Source of the DNA: Candidatus Termititenax aidoneus
GTDB taxonomy: Bacteria > Margulisbacteria > Termititenacia > Termititenacales > Termititenacaceae
Direction: 5' to 3'
Length of the DNA: 64,000 nucleotides
NCBI GenBank assembly: GCA_003864455.1
Contig: BGZN01000002.1
Location: 80,614-144,613, forward strand
The notes beneath the pieces are model-generated. The model was not told the DNA's origin and made no database searches. It worked only from the letters and a program-made list of their open reading frames with translations. The translations under genes were made by a program, and so were the position numbers. Positions 1 to 10,346 of the stretch are shown in pieces. Position 1 is the first letter of the stretch. Each line of letters starts with the position of its first letter.

Positions 1-410
1 GATTATTTTTATTTTTCGAAAATAAATAATAAGGCATACAGAAATCCGGTATTTGCAGAGAGAAACTTCACTCCGACACTACTCTCCTATTGCATTTCAC
101 TGCAGAGCGGTTCGCGTAGGTACTAGTTACGCATGGTAATTGCTTGACATTTGTTCCTCCTATTTTTAGTGATTTTTTGAGAAACTTTTGATACTCTTTT
201 TGAAATATATTGTTGGCTATATCCTGTTTTGCCATGCTTGGAATATGTCTCTTTCGAGCAAGTGATTTTTCTGTTGGTAACTTCATGTGTATTCCTTTAT
301 ATCTATAATTTTTTATAAATATGAACGTCCTAATTGGACAGGTAAATACTAGCTTTTTATGTTAATGATAAGTAAAATAAACCTATTAAAGAAATGAGAG
401 GAATAATTTT

Positions 411-1982
411 TTGTTTACTGAATTAAAAATAAATGATTTTAGGATATTAAAAGACAAAACTTTTCAGATTGGGAAGTATATTACTATGTTGGCTGGCTGG
501 AATGCGACTGGTAAATCAACCGTTCTAGCATTATTAGCAAATTCTTCCGAATTAAAACCAGAAGATGGAAAAACATATAATAGCAAACAATTTCGAGCAG
601 AATTTAGCGAGATTTTGAAAGGTAGCCAAACTTACGACAATTCACAAGTCAAAAAAAGACTAGAATTAATTTTTGACGATAATGGGGAGGAAATTAGCAA
701 GACGTTTAGAACTACCTGGCAAGACAACAAGACTCGTTTTCGAGTCATTCCTCAAGGCAAAGATGTTACAGGAAAACCAACAGCCGCAAAATTTAATATC
801 CCTGTTATTTATCTAGGGCTTTCCAGGTTGTATCCATTAGGAGAAACCGAAGATGCTCAACTACAAGAATGTGATCAAGCTTTCAAAAATGACCAAGATA
901 GAATATGGTTCATTGATAACTACCAACAGATTCTATCAATTAGGGAAAACATTACAGAGATAACTAATATAGATTTTAAATCGACTAAGAAAAATACTTC
1001 TGGCGTAAGTTCTGATTGCTATGACTGGAAAACTAATTCCTCTGGACAAGACAATATTAGCCAAATACTCTTTGCGATTTTATCATTTAAAAATCTTAAG
1101 AAAGAAAAACCTGCGGATTTTAAAGGCGGTCTCTTAATAATTGATGAATTGGAAGCAACCTTACACCCGAAAGCACAAGAAAAAATTATTGATTTATTGA
1201 TAAGAGAAGCTAAGGGTATTGGATTTCAAGTTGTTTTTACTACGCACAGCTTAACAATTATAGAAAGATTTTCTCAAAAAATAAAAAGTAATGACGGAAA
1301 TATAGTGTCTTACTATTTCACAAAACCTAATGATTCTTTGGAAGTTCATCAGAATCTTCTTTTTGATGCAATAAAAGATGATTTATTAGATACAATATAT
1401 TCCGCAAATAAACCTCGCAAAATTATTATTTATTCGGAAGACGAAGAGACTAGATGGTTTTTAAAAAATATACTTAAAGGGTATCTCAAAAACATACAGT
1501 TTTTAAAGACAACTCTTGGTTGCCAAGAATTGATAAATTTAATGAATGTAGAACCATCTTTTTCTAATTATTTGGTAGTCTTTGATGGTGACTTAAAACA
1601 TAATGACATAAAACGGATTAAGAAGAACAAAGGCAATTACTTATTGCTACCTGTTCCTAATTCAGCAAAATATTCTCCGGAAAAAGTATTAAGAGAGTTC
1701 TTGCGTTCATCAAATGCAACAGATTATTTATCGGAACAACACAAAAGAATACCACAAGTTAATAAAAGATACTTTCAAGATTACGATGTCAAGTGTAATT
1801 CTGATAAAAGTGAACGCGAAGCATACAAAGAATGGTTTAATCTTCATAAATCACTCTTTAATCGGAGCAAAATTTTTGACTATTGGGAACAAAAGAATAA
1901 AGACCTTGTAAACGCATTTAGAACAAGCTTTGTACGTAAATTCAATCATATTGCAGAAAAACTAAATATCCCTAAAATATAG
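411..1982 (+). CDS. AAA ATPase, OLD-like (ABC-type ATPase with TOPRIM-like C-terminal region)
   Basis: N-term MFTELKINDFRILKDKTF, Walker A-like GWNATGKST, signature-like SSGQDNISQ, Walker B LLIIDELEATLHP, TTHS; C-terminal IIIYSEDEETRWFL...LVVFDGDL resembles TOPRIM. TTG start preceded by gagagga. Confidence 0.85.
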   Translation: MFTELKINDFRILKDKTFQIGKYITMLAGWNATGKSTVLALLANSSELKPEDGKTYNSKQFRAEFSEILKGSQTYDNSQVKKRLELIFDDNGEEISKTFRTTWQDNKTRFRVIPQGKDVTGKPTAAKFNIPVIYLGLSRLYPLGETEDAQLQECDQAFKNDQDRIWFIDNYQQILSIRENITEITNIDFKSTKKNTSGVSSDCYDWKTNSSGQDNISQILFAILSFKNLKKEKPADFKGGLLIIDELEATLHPKAQEKIIDLLIREAKGIGFQVVFTTHSLTIIERFSQKIKSNDGNIVSYYFTKPNDSLEVHQNLLFDAIKDDLLDTIYSANKPRKIIIYSEDEETRWFLKNILKGYLKNIQFLKTTLGCQELINLMNVEPSFSNYLVVFDGDLKHNDIKRIKKNKGNYLLLPVPNSAKYSPEKVLREFLRSSNATDYLSEQHKRIPQVNKRYFQDYDVKCNSDKSEREAYKEWFNLHKSLFNRSKIFDYWEQKNKDLVNAFRTSFVRKFNHIAEKLNIPKI

Positions 1983-2034
1983 GTCTGTCCAGACTTATTT
2001 TTGATTGTTACAATGAATTGAGGGAATAAAGCCA

Positions 2035-2889
2035 ATGAGAAAATTATATTCACCATTGAGATACCCCGGCGGAAAAGCAAAGGTTCTTAATTTCATGAAA
2101 GAACTGATTACCAAGAATAATTTTTCAGAAAAACCTGTTTATGTTGAGCCATATGCTGGCGGAGCAGCGGTAGCATTAGGATTGCTTATCGAAGAAGTTG
2201 TGTCTCAAATATATATAAATGATTTTGATTTAGCTATCTATTCTTTTTGGGAGTTTTGTATAAAGAATGACCACATGCGGTTTATAGAAAAAATACGAAA
2301 GGTCAATGTTTCTATCAAAGAATGGCATAAGCAATCCAAAATTTATGAGTTTGGCAAGGAAGGTTTTGACCTTGGATTTGCTACTTTTTTTCTTAATCGA
2401 TGTAATCATTCTGGTATCATTAAGGGTGGTGTAATTGGGGGGCTTAAACAGAATAGTAATTATAAAATTGATTGTCGATTTAACAAAGAGGATTTAATTT
2501 CTCGTGTTGAGACAATATCAAAATACAAAGATAAAATTCATATATACCGTGAAGATACAAAAAATTTTCTTTGTCAAACAGATATGCAAAAAATTCTGCA
2601 AAATTGCCTTTTGTATTTAGATCCACCTTATTACAAGAAAGGCAAGCAGTTATATAAAAATTTTTATACACATAAAGACCATCAAGAAATTGCTGATATT
2701 ATGAAAAGTTTAAATGGTAAGTGGGTTGTTAGTTATGATAACAGAACAGAAATTCAGAATTTATATAATGGATTTGAAAAAAAGGAATTTAATTTAACTT
2801 ATTGTGCAGGTCCTATTGCTAAAGGGGCAGAAGTAATGTTCTTTTCTAAAGAACTCCGATTTATTCCAGAATTGCCAAATGTGGCTTAA
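2035..2889 (+). CDS. DNA adenine methylase (D12 class N6-adenine methyltransferase)
   Basis: SPLRYPGGKAK (FxGxK-type SAM motif), VEPYAGGAAV, LDPPYY catalytic motif. Confidence 0.93.
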   Translation: MRKLYSPLRYPGGKAKVLNFMKELITKNNFSEKPVYVEPYAGGAAVALGLLIEEVVSQIYINDFDLAIYSFWEFCIKNDHMRFIEKIRKVNVSIKEWHKQSKIYEFGKEGFDLGFATFFLNRCNHSGIIKGGVIGGLKQNSNYKIDCRFNKEDLISRVETISKYKDKIHIYREDTKNFLCQTDMQKILQNCLLYLDPPYYKKGKQLYKNFYTHKDHQEIADIMKSLNGKWVVSYDNRTEIQNLYNGFEKKEFNLTYCAGPIAKGAEVMFFSKELRFIPELPNVA

Positions 2890-2942
2890 TACAATATATT
2901 TTTCGCCTAAAGAAAGTTAAATACTGAGTTTGAGGAGTATTT

Positions 2943-3683
2943 GTGACTACTTTAAATATTGAAATTCTTGCTAAGTATGATCAAATAAGGCCTTGGATAG
3001 ATATTATTCAAACTATTATTTATTTTCTTGGATTCGTCTGGATTATAAATTGGCTACGGAACAGGCAATTTAATTTAAAAGTAGAAGAAATCAGACGAAA
3101 TTTACAAGTGCGAGGAAAAATTGGATCATTATTAAATGAATATGTGTATGAACACCATAAAAATGGCAATAAAGATATAGCAGTTCTATTTGTATATTGG
3201 AAAAATTATCCTTGGCATCTGGAAAATGATGGATATAAGTTTCATATATATTGGCATGATTCTAACGGGATAACATTGCCAAGTGGATTTATATCAAATA
3301 CTGGAATATATGTCGTGGAATATCCTTGGTTTTATAGTGAAAGTTTGTATGTTGATAAGAATGGAATGTGGTTTGTTGCGAAAAAAGGAAAGCAATATAA
3401 AGGATTTACTGAAACAACTGGAAAGTTTTGGATAATTTATGAGTTACCCTATAGCAATATTATAAATTTTGACTTTGAGCAAGACAAACCAATTATATAT
3501 ATCAGATATAAATACAACTCACATAAATTATATAGTAATGAAGTTAGGATAAGGAATTTGCAAGAAGAACTATGGCTAGCGCTTGATCTTGAAAATAGAA
3601 ATTTTGTACAAAAATATCATTCCATTAAACATTTCTGGCTTATGTTTATCAGTATATTTAAAAGAAGAAAAGTACAGCAATGA
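2943..3683 (+). CDS. Uncharacterised protein with N-terminal transmembrane helix
   Basis: Hydrophobic segment IIQTIIYFLGFVWIINWL near N-terminus then soluble domain; 53 bp after the methylase stop, same strand. Confidence 0.7.
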   Translation: MTTLNIEILAKYDQIRPWIDIIQTIIYFLGFVWIINWLRNRQFNLKVEEIRRNLQVRGKIGSLLNEYVYEHHKNGNKDIAVLFVYWKNYPWHLENDGYKFHIYWHDSNGITLPSGFISNTGIYVVEYPWFYSESLYVDKNGMWFVAKKGKQYKGFTETTGKFWIIYELPYSNIINFDFEQDKPIIYIRYKYNSHKLYSNEVRIRNLQEELWLALDLENRNFVQKYHSIKHFWLMFISIFKRRKVQQ

Positions 3684-3788
3684 TTTCAAATTACAGAAAA
3701 TAGAGCGTTTTTAGAGGGCAAAATAGCTTTTTCTAATCTATAATTTCCACAGATTCTCAAATATGGCAGGAAATATCAATATAATGGG

Positions 3789-3941
3789 TTATGACGGCGT
3801 TTTAAGTGGTCTTGGACTGGGTGTGCAAAGTATATAATTGCTAAATTTTTCATTTTTCCACAGAGCAGGTTCTATATCTTTACGGTACTCAAGACTTGTT
3901 TTAAGTTTGGCAAGAGCATCTGAAATAATTTTAGTTTGCAT
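3789..3941 (-). CDS. Small ORF or gene remnant (50 aa)
   Basis: MQTKIISDALAKLKTSLEYRKDIEPALWKNEKFSNYILCTPSPRPLKTPS; ATG to TAA, no recognised family. Confidence 0.3.
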   Translation of the reverse strand: MQTKIISDALAKLKTSLEYRKDIEPALWKNEKFSNYILCTPSPRPLKTPS

Positions 3942-4115
3942 TTTTTAACCCTTTATATATTTTAAAGTTTTTATTAAATAAGCCTGTTTTTACAAACTCC
4001 TTGTTAATATATCGTAACCTTTTTGTAAGTATTTCAAAATTTTTAGGCCGTTTAATTTTTTATAATCTACAATGCTAAAATACCTTTAGAAAAATCAGAA
4101 ACAAGAGGAAGCAAA

Positions 4116-4835
4116 TTGTATCTGTTCAAAATAATTTTATTTTTATTGGTGCTGCTGGGCGTGAGCGTGGCGGCTCCGCAAATCCCGATTATCATGTATC
4201 ACCATATCCGCCAGCCGCAGCCGTCGGACTCGGCCGTCCTGCGCGATTTGTCCTGCGCGCCGGAAACTTTTACGCGGCATGTGGAGGCTTTTCAGCAGGC
4301 TGGCTATCAGACAATTACGTTTGAGGATATTGTGCGTGGGCAGATTCCGGCCAGGCCGGTGATGCTGACTATAGATGACGGCTATCAGGACGCCTATGTC
4401 GCTTACGCTATTTTGCGGCAGCGCAATCAGAAAGCGGTGTTTTTTGTTACCACGCGCTATCTGGGCGACGGCCGGCATTTGACTCCTGTGCAGTTACGGG
4501 AAATGGCGCGCGGTGGTATGGAAATCGGCTCGCACAGCATCTCGCATGCTGATCTGTCCGCGTTGTCTCTGGCGAATTGCAAAAAAGAAATCGCGGAGAG
4601 CAAAAAGTTTTTGGAAGATTTACTGGGCAAAAAAATAATTTCTTTTTGTTATCCTTCCGGACGGGTCAATGCCGATGTGCGCCGGCTGGTCAAGAACAGC
4701 GGCTACTTGTACGCGCGGACGACCAGACCCGGTCTGGGCAATCTCGACACCGAGCCTCACACTTTGCGTGTCTTTAGAGTGCACGACAATACGCAGGCCG
4801 CGGAACTTTTGCGGCAGATTGAGGCCGGTAAATAG
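4116..4835 (+). CDS. Polysaccharide deacetylase family protein
   Basis: IIMYHHI, TFDD-type motif MLTIDDGYQDAY, HSxSH motif SHSISHADLS, signal-like N-term. Confidence 0.93.
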   Translation: MYLFKIILFLLVLLGVSVAAPQIPIIMYHHIRQPQPSDSAVLRDLSCAPETFTRHVEAFQQAGYQTITFEDIVRGQIPARPVMLTIDDGYQDAYVAYAILRQRNQKAVFFVTTRYLGDGRHLTPVQLREMARGGMEIGSHSISHADLSALSLANCKKEIAESKKFLEDLLGKKIISFCYPSGRVNADVRRLVKNSGYLYARTTRPGLGNLDTEPHTLRVFRVHDNTQAAELLRQIEAGK

Positions 4836-4908
4836 ACTTGACAATTTCCCACATTTCCTATATCATACTATTCAGATATGATAAATATAATAAAAAAGGA
4901 GTAAAAAT

Positions 4909-5391
4909 ATGGCGGACAAGAAAAAGAAATTATCAATAATTGTATTTAGCGGAGATTATGATAAGGCTTTTGCCGCGTTCACGATAGCCTCCGGCGCGGC
5001 GGCTCTGGATTATGAAGTGAATTTGTTTTTCACATTTTTCGGCCTGGATATTATTAAGAAAAAACGCGGCCGGCATTTTTTGGGCAAAGGTTTCCGCTCC
5101 CGATTTTTCAATTTCCTGCTGGGCGGCCGTAGCAATTTGCCGCTCTCCCGTCTGAATTTTGCCGGTTTGAGTCCGCTCCTGCTCGGCAATCTGGCCAAAA
5201 AACGCAATGTGGCCGGAGTTGATGAATTGATCGACGCGTCCCTAAAACTGGGCGTGAATTTTTACGCCTGCGAAACGGCCGGAGTGATTCTCGCTCTGCA
5301 AAAAGACGATTTTATCCCCGAGGTCAAAAAAGTGATCGGCATCGGCTCGTTTTTGGAATTGCAGGAGGGCGGCACAACGCTGTTTATCTAA
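4909..5391 (+). CDS. DsrE/DsrF-like family protein
   Basis: KKKLSIIVFSGDYDKAFAAFTIASGAAALDYEVNLFFTFFGLDII...FYACETAG; typical DsrE-like fold sequence. Confidence 0.85.
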   Translation: MADKKKKLSIIVFSGDYDKAFAAFTIASGAAALDYEVNLFFTFFGLDIIKKKRGRHFLGKGFRSRFFNFLLGGRSNLPLSRLNFAGLSPLLLGNLAKKRNVAGVDELIDASLKLGVNFYACETAGVILALQKDDFIPEVKKVIGIGSFLELQEGGTTLFI

Positions 5392-5616
5392 ATGAGTGTT
5401 GAGCAGCTGGATATTACCAAAGAGCATTGCCCGATGACTTTCGTAAAAACGAAATTCGCGTTGAGCAAATTGGCTGACGGCGACACTCTCGAAGTCCTGC
5501 TCACTGCCGGCGAGCCGCTGGACAATGTGCCGCGGTCGGCGCGCGAGCAGGGTTTTCAGGTTTTGAGCATCAAACAAATCGACGCGGAAGTGCATAAAGT
5601 AATTATAAAGAAGTAA
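5392..5616 (+). CDS. TusA-like sulfur carrier protein
   Basis: LDITKEHCPMTFVKTKFALSKLADGDTLEVLL: TusA motif with a CPM cysteine; starts directly after the DsrE-like stop. Confidence 0.9.
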   Translation: MSVEQLDITKEHCPMTFVKTKFALSKLADGDTLEVLLTAGEPLDNVPRSAREQGFQVLSIKQIDAEVHKVIIKK

Positions 5617-5722
5617 TAATTTAAAAAAAGTGAAACGTTTTCAAAGAAGTTGCGATATATAAAAGACATTGGTTATCGAGCAGACCTCTGCAGATAAAAT
5701 AAAAAAAGCAGAGGTATGCGTT

Positions 5723-7813
5723 ATGTTACAAAAAGTTATTGCAGATGCGGTTATTGCTTTGCGGGAAAAAACCGAGTTGAAAAATCCCGCGGCGGAAATT
5801 TCCGTGCCGGATATTCTGGCCGAAAACGCCAGTCTGGAAAGTAAACTGGACTTTTTGCGCGGACAATTGGCCGGCAATGAAGCCGAGGAGATTACAGTAT
5901 TTGGGCATATTCGCCAACTTTACGCCGACTACACGGCGCAGGGCAAACAGTTGGATTTTCTCATCGAATACGAAAAATGGTTTGACGCGCGTTTTGGCAA
6001 CACGCATACCAAGGGTAATTTGACGGCGGATTTTTCCCATAAATCATTTGAGAGCCTGCTTGCGCTGATCCATAAAGCCTTAAAAGCTGATGAGGAAAAT
6101 TATATAGTGTTGCCGGTGGGACAAGGCACTTCCGGCGCGCTGGAGCGCCTGCACAAAATACTCGGCATTGACATTGCGCCCGCCGCTCTGGAGCGTCTGT
6201 CCGGAGCGCAGCGGACGCGCCTGCTGGAATTAAGAGATCAGCTCAAAAGATTTGCGGAGCAAAAAAATCGCTGGGCAGAACAGTACAAAAAGACCAAAGA
6301 TAAATGGCTGCTGGCCGAGATCGACGCGCTGGACGAAGGCCTTGCCGCCGTCCACAAACTGATCGATGAATGGATCAGAGAATTTATTCCGGCCTCCAAC
6401 CGGCCGGTGATTTTGATCACCGGACAGGAACATCACGGCAACACTCTGCCCTATGACGGCACGTTGGCGGATAAAATTATTGTGCCGTTTAAACCCGGCA
6501 CAGTGGATATTGACTTGGCGGCTTATGAAAAACTTTTGCAGGATTTGCGGACGCAGGGGCGGAAAATCATCGTATCTTTTTCCGCGGCGTCCAATGTGAC
6601 GGGGCAGAAGACGGATATTATTGCTACGGCGACACTGGCCAAAAAATACGGCGCGCTGACGATTTACGATCACGCCGCGTCGCTGGCCTATGAGCCGATA
6701 GATTTGAGTCCGCGCACGGTTGACGGACGGCCGCTGATCGACGCGGTGGTGGCTTCGCCGCACAAACTGCCCGGCGGACCGGGCAGCACCGGATTGCTGG
6801 TGTTCAACAAAGCTATTTATCCGGCGCAGCTGCAGCCCACCAACAAAGCCGGCGGCACAGTTTGGCATGTCTCGCTCTGGGACGTGGAGTATTCGCGCGA
6901 TATTCTGGAACGCGAGCTGTCCGGCACGCCCAACGGTATCGGAGTTTTGCGGCTGGGGCTGGCTATAGACCTGTCCTACAATATTATCGGTTTTGAAAAT
7001 ATTCAAGAAATTGAACGCGCCTTGTCCAAACCGCTGTTTAATTATTTGCGCGGCGAGCCAAATATTATTCTCTACGGCGATCAGGAATTGGAAAAACGAG
7101 TGCCGATTTTTTCTTTTAATATTAAGCATGGTGATGGCCTGCTGCACCCCAATTTTGTGGCCAGAGTATTGAGCGATCTTTTTGGCATTCAGACGCGGCC
7201 GGGCTGCTCCTGCGCCGGCGAGTACGGACATTATCTTTTGCAGATCAGCCAGGAAGCTTCTCGCATTATGTTAGAAAAAGTGCGCGAGGGTATTTTTGCC
7301 GGCAAACCGGGCTGGGTGCGCCTCAATCCGCATTGGCTGTTCACGCCGGAGCAGGTGAGTTATATGACCGAGGCCATAAAATTGATTTCCTTACACGGCC
7401 ACAAACTCCTCTCTTTGTATGAGCTGGACATTGACGGCCACTATCAATTTAAAGACGCTTTTAAAGACGCGGCGTATTTTGATGTAAATGTGGCCGACGC
7501 GGAAAATGTCGGCGTGGCGCAGGCCGCGCGAGTTTTTCAGCGCCGGCAATTATGGGACGCGCAGGTCAGGCCGGCCGGCAGTAAATACGCCTACCGCCGC
7601 GCGCTGCTAGACCAGCTGGAAAACGCCGAGATTTTTCTCAACGCTTTGCCGGACAACACAGGCCGGTTGCGGACTTTGACGCTGGAGGAGCACGGCGCGC
7701 CGCTGCCTCTGCTGTATGAAAGCCTGACGCCTAAATTTCAGGAAAAACTGGATACGCTGGATAGACAAAAATTTGACGCGCCGCCAGCCGAGGGAATCGC
7801 GGCTGGTTATTGA
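5723..7813 (+). CDS. Class-V aminotransferase / cysteine desulfurase-like protein (large, atypical)
   Basis: PLP-lysine motif VASPHKLPGGPGSTGLLV, IYDHAAS, cysteine motif RPGCSCAGEYGHYLL. ATG at 5723 preferred over upstream TTG at 5669. Confidence 0.85.
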   Translation: MLQKVIADAVIALREKTELKNPAAEISVPDILAENASLESKLDFLRGQLAGNEAEEITVFGHIRQLYADYTAQGKQLDFLIEYEKWFDARFGNTHTKGNLTADFSHKSFESLLALIHKALKADEENYIVLPVGQGTSGALERLHKILGIDIAPAALERLSGAQRTRLLELRDQLKRFAEQKNRWAEQYKKTKDKWLLAEIDALDEGLAAVHKLIDEWIREFIPASNRPVILITGQEHHGNTLPYDGTLADKIIVPFKPGTVDIDLAAYEKLLQDLRTQGRKIIVSFSAASNVTGQKTDIIATATLAKKYGALTIYDHAASLAYEPIDLSPRTVDGRPLIDAVVASPHKLPGGPGSTGLLVFNKAIYPAQLQPTNKAGGTVWHVSLWDVEYSRDILERELSGTPNGIGVLRLGLAIDLSYNIIGFENIQEIERALSKPLFNYLRGEPNIILYGDQELEKRVPIFSFNIKHGDGLLHPNFVARVLSDLFGIQTRPGCSCAGEYGHYLLQISQEASRIMLEKVREGIFAGKPGWVRLNPHWLFTPEQVSYMTEAIKLISLHGHKLLSLYELDIDGHYQFKDAFKDAAYFDVNVADAENVGVAQAARVFQRRQLWDAQVRPAGSKYAYRRALLDQLENAEIFLNALPDNTGRLRTLTLEEHGAPLPLLYESLTPKFQEKLDTLDRQKFDAPPAEGIAAGY

Positions 7814-8484
7814 ATAATGCCGTCTTTCAATTCCAAAGTCTGATTGCCTATTTTGGCCAGGTCTGGATTGTGCGTTACCAGGATAATTGTCAGATTTTGT
7901 TTTTGATTTAATTCCAGCAGCAGATTTTTAATTTCTTCCGAACGCTTGCTGTCCAGATTGCCAGTCGGCTCGTCGGCGATGAGCACGGACGGATTATTGA
8001 TCAGCGCCCGGGCTATGGCTGTCCTCTGCATCTCGCCGCCGGACAACTGGCCGGGCAGATGATTGGCTCTTTTGTCCAAACCCAGCATTTGCAGGACTTC
8101 AGTCAGCCTGGCGGAGTTGGCGCGCAGTCCGGGCTGAAACACGGCCGGCAGCAAAATATTTTCTTTGACGGTCAGCGTAGGCAGGAGGAAAAATTTTTGG
8201 AACACGTAGCCGAAAATTTTCCGGCGGACGATGGTCAGCGCGGATTCGGACAGATGCACTTTGTCTTCAAAAACAGTTTGGCCGTCGATGACCAAAGAGC
8301 CGGAAGTCGGATTGTCGAGACAGCCAAGCACATTGACCAGCGTGGTCTTGCCGGAGCCGGACGCGCCGGTAACCGCGATTATTGCACCGCGTTCGACAGT
8401 GAAATTAGCTTTGTGCAAAGCCTGGATTTTCTCCGTGCCGCGCGTGTAGATTTTGGTCAGGTTTTTTGCTTCGATAAAGGCCAT
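7807..8484 (-). CDS. ABC transporter ATP-binding protein (LolD/MacB type)
   Basis: Walker A GASGSGKTT, signature QLSGGEMQRTAIARAL, Walker B VLIADEPTGNLD. Confidence 0.95.
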   Translation of the reverse strand: MAFIEAKNLTKIYTRGTEKIQALHKANFTVERGAIIAVTGASGSGKTTLVNVLGCLDNPTSGSLVIDGQTVFEDKVHLSESALTIVRRKIFGYVFQKFFLLPTLTVKENILLPAVFQPGLRANSARLTEVLQMLGLDKRANHLPGQLSGGEMQRTAIARALINNPSVLIADEPTGNLDSKRSEEIKNLLLELNQKQNLTIILVTHNPDLAKIGNQTLELKDGIIQ

Positions 8485-8501
8485 TATTCTGCTCCTTATA
8501 C

Positions 8502-9686
8502 TTATTCTGCGCTCCTGATGCTGTCCAGCGGACGAATAGACGCCGCGCGCAGGGACGGATACACGCCGCCGATGACGCCGACCAAAGTTATGGAAACAAA
8601 AGCAAAAATTATCGTCGGCCAGCCGATAATAATCAGGCTGCCGTTCGGCGCGAAGGGCAGGAGATAGCGGACGACCATTTCCGAAAAGCCGGAAAATAAA
8701 TAAGCAAAAATAATTCCGGCCAGACTGCCCAGCGCGCAGAGCAGGGTGGTCTCGATCAGGATCATCTGAAACACATCACGGGGCAGCGCGCCGATGCTTT
8801 TTAAAATACCGATTTCCTGAAAACGTTCAAACACAGACATCAAGACAGTATTGAGCACGCCAAACATGGCAATTAAAAAAGCAATAAAAGCGATGGACAG
8901 GACGATAATTTTAGCGCTGGCCACCAGACTCAAGATAGTGTTTTTGACCTGCGCCATAGACACGACCTGCACATCGGGCAGAGTGTACAGGTCTTCCTCA
9001 AAGATGTTTTGGTCGGCATCCTGTTTCAGGCGCAGACCCAGCATAGTCAGCAGGCCTTCTTTGCGGAAAATTTGCTGCGCGGACTTGAGCGGCAGAAAAA
9101 TCATGCCGTCGTCCTGCGTGCCGGTGCGTTTCAGAACGCCGGTTACTTTAAATTCCTGGTCGCTGCCAGGCAGAAGCATCACATCGCCGGCCTCGCGCTG
9201 CTCCAGCTCCGCGGCCTCATAGCCCAGCACTATTTCCGCCGCGCTGTCCGCGCCAAACCATTCGCCTTGATTGAATTGCAGGTAAGGCTTCATCTCCGGA
9301 TAAGTCTGCGGGTCTATGCCCAGATAAACGATTGTGCCGCCGCTCTCGCCTTTGTTGGGGTCAAACTCCGCGTGCATCAGCATATCCGTGGCCGAAGCCA
9401 CTTCCGCGCGGCCGGCCACGTCCCGGACTAACGCTTCCGGCATGTAACGCAGGCCGGTGCCGCCTTTGAGCATCAGCGTAGCCGCTTCGTAAGGACAACC
9501 TTTGGCGGTCAGGACGATTTGAAAACCCATGCCTTCGATATTTTCATTGAGCGACTGCTCATAGCCTTTGTTGAAACCGAGCAGTGTAACCAGCACCCAG
9601 GTGGATAACATGATGCCGGCAATCGTAAACAGCGTGCGCGTTTTGCGGCGCAGCAGATTTTTGTAAGCGACTTGAAAAATATTCAT
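8502..9686 (-). CDS. ABC transporter permease, FtsX/MacB family
   Basis: NLLRRKTRTLFTIAGIMLS N-term, periplasmic loop, four hydrophobic segments, PSLRAASIRPLDSIR C-term. Confidence 0.93.
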   Translation of the reverse strand: MNIFQVAYKNLLRRKTRTLFTIAGIMLSTWVLVTLLGFNKGYEQSLNENIEGMGFQIVLTAKGCPYEAATLMLKGGTGLRYMPEALVRDVAGRAEVASATDMLMHAEFDPNKGESGGTIVYLGIDPQTYPEMKPYLQFNQGEWFGADSAAEIVLGYEAAELEQREAGDVMLLPGSDQEFKVTGVLKRTGTQDDGMIFLPLKSAQQIFRKEGLLTMLGLRLKQDADQNIFEEDLYTLPDVQVVSMAQVKNTILSLVASAKIIVLSIAFIAFLIAMFGVLNTVLMSVFERFQEIGILKSIGALPRDVFQMILIETTLLCALGSLAGIIFAYLFSGFSEMVVRYLLPFAPNGSLIIIGWPTIIFAFVSITLVGVIGGVYPSLRAASIRPLDSIRSAE

Positions 9687-10327
9687 GGTAATTCCTTCCC
9701 CTCTTTGTTAAAAACAAAAATATCCATTAAGATTAAATTTTTTTTCACCGCGCGCAAAGTCGCCAGAAAATCCGCCGCGTCTTCCGGACTGGGATTTTGG
9801 ATCGCCTGCACTCCGGCGCTGCCGCCGGAGCCGGTCTGCACAGCGTAACTCAAAAAATCCTGAAGCGACAATCCGGCGAACTGGCCGGCAAATTCCGCAG
9901 AGCGCAGTTCGGCGGCCTTACGGGAAGTGAGCTTTTGATAATAAAAATGTTTAATGACGCCTCGCGTGTCGTAAGCCAAAAACACCTGCAAGCCGCCGTA
10001 CTTGCCTTTTTGATTGATACCGTGCACATAGCCGATAATTTTTTCGCCCTGATACAGTGTGTATAGTGTGTACGGAACATCGATAGTTTCGTACAGACCG
10101 GAAAATTTATCGCCCAGCCGCTCCTCCACTGCGCGCAGAGTTTTTTCGCCGCCCAGTTTGGTCAGGGACAAATACTCCGTTTTGTAAGTGATACGGGGAG
10201 ACAGCGAGGTGTAATAAGTACCGATGCGCAAAATATCGCGGTCTGGATCATTGAGGTCGCAGCCGACCGCCGCCAGACCGAAACCAATTAGCAAAAACAA
10301 AATTAAAAACCCAAATATTTTACGCAT
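9683..10327 (-). CDS. Lipoprotein with FMN-binding-domain-like sequence
   Basis: Lipobox-like LAAVGC at N-terminus; GSGGSAGVQAIQNPSPED resembles the FMN-binding region; overlaps the FtsX start. Confidence 0.55.
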   Translation of the reverse strand: MRKIFGFLILFLLIGFGLAAVGCDLNDPDRDILRIGTYYTSLSPRITYKTEYLSLTKLGGEKTLRAVEERLGDKFSGLYETIDVPYTLYTLYQGEKIIGYVHGINQKGKYGGLQVFLAYDTRGVIKHFYYQKLTSRKAAELRSAEFAGQFAGLSLQDFLSYAVQTGSGGSAGVQAIQNPSPEDAADFLATLRAVKKNLILMDIFVFNKEGKELP

Positions 10328-10346
10328 CGTCTGCTCCTTACAGGTT

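Noticed and set aside
68-286. 72-aa minus-strand ORF at the window start
   Set aside because: No recognised motif and unclear start; could be a real small protein but unsupported.
4143-4478. 111-aa ORF antisense to polysaccharide deacetylase
   Set aside because: Shadow ORF without independent support.
6230-7231. 333-aa antisense ORF
   Set aside because: Shadow of the class-V aminotransferase codon bias; no motif and a strong gene on the other strand.
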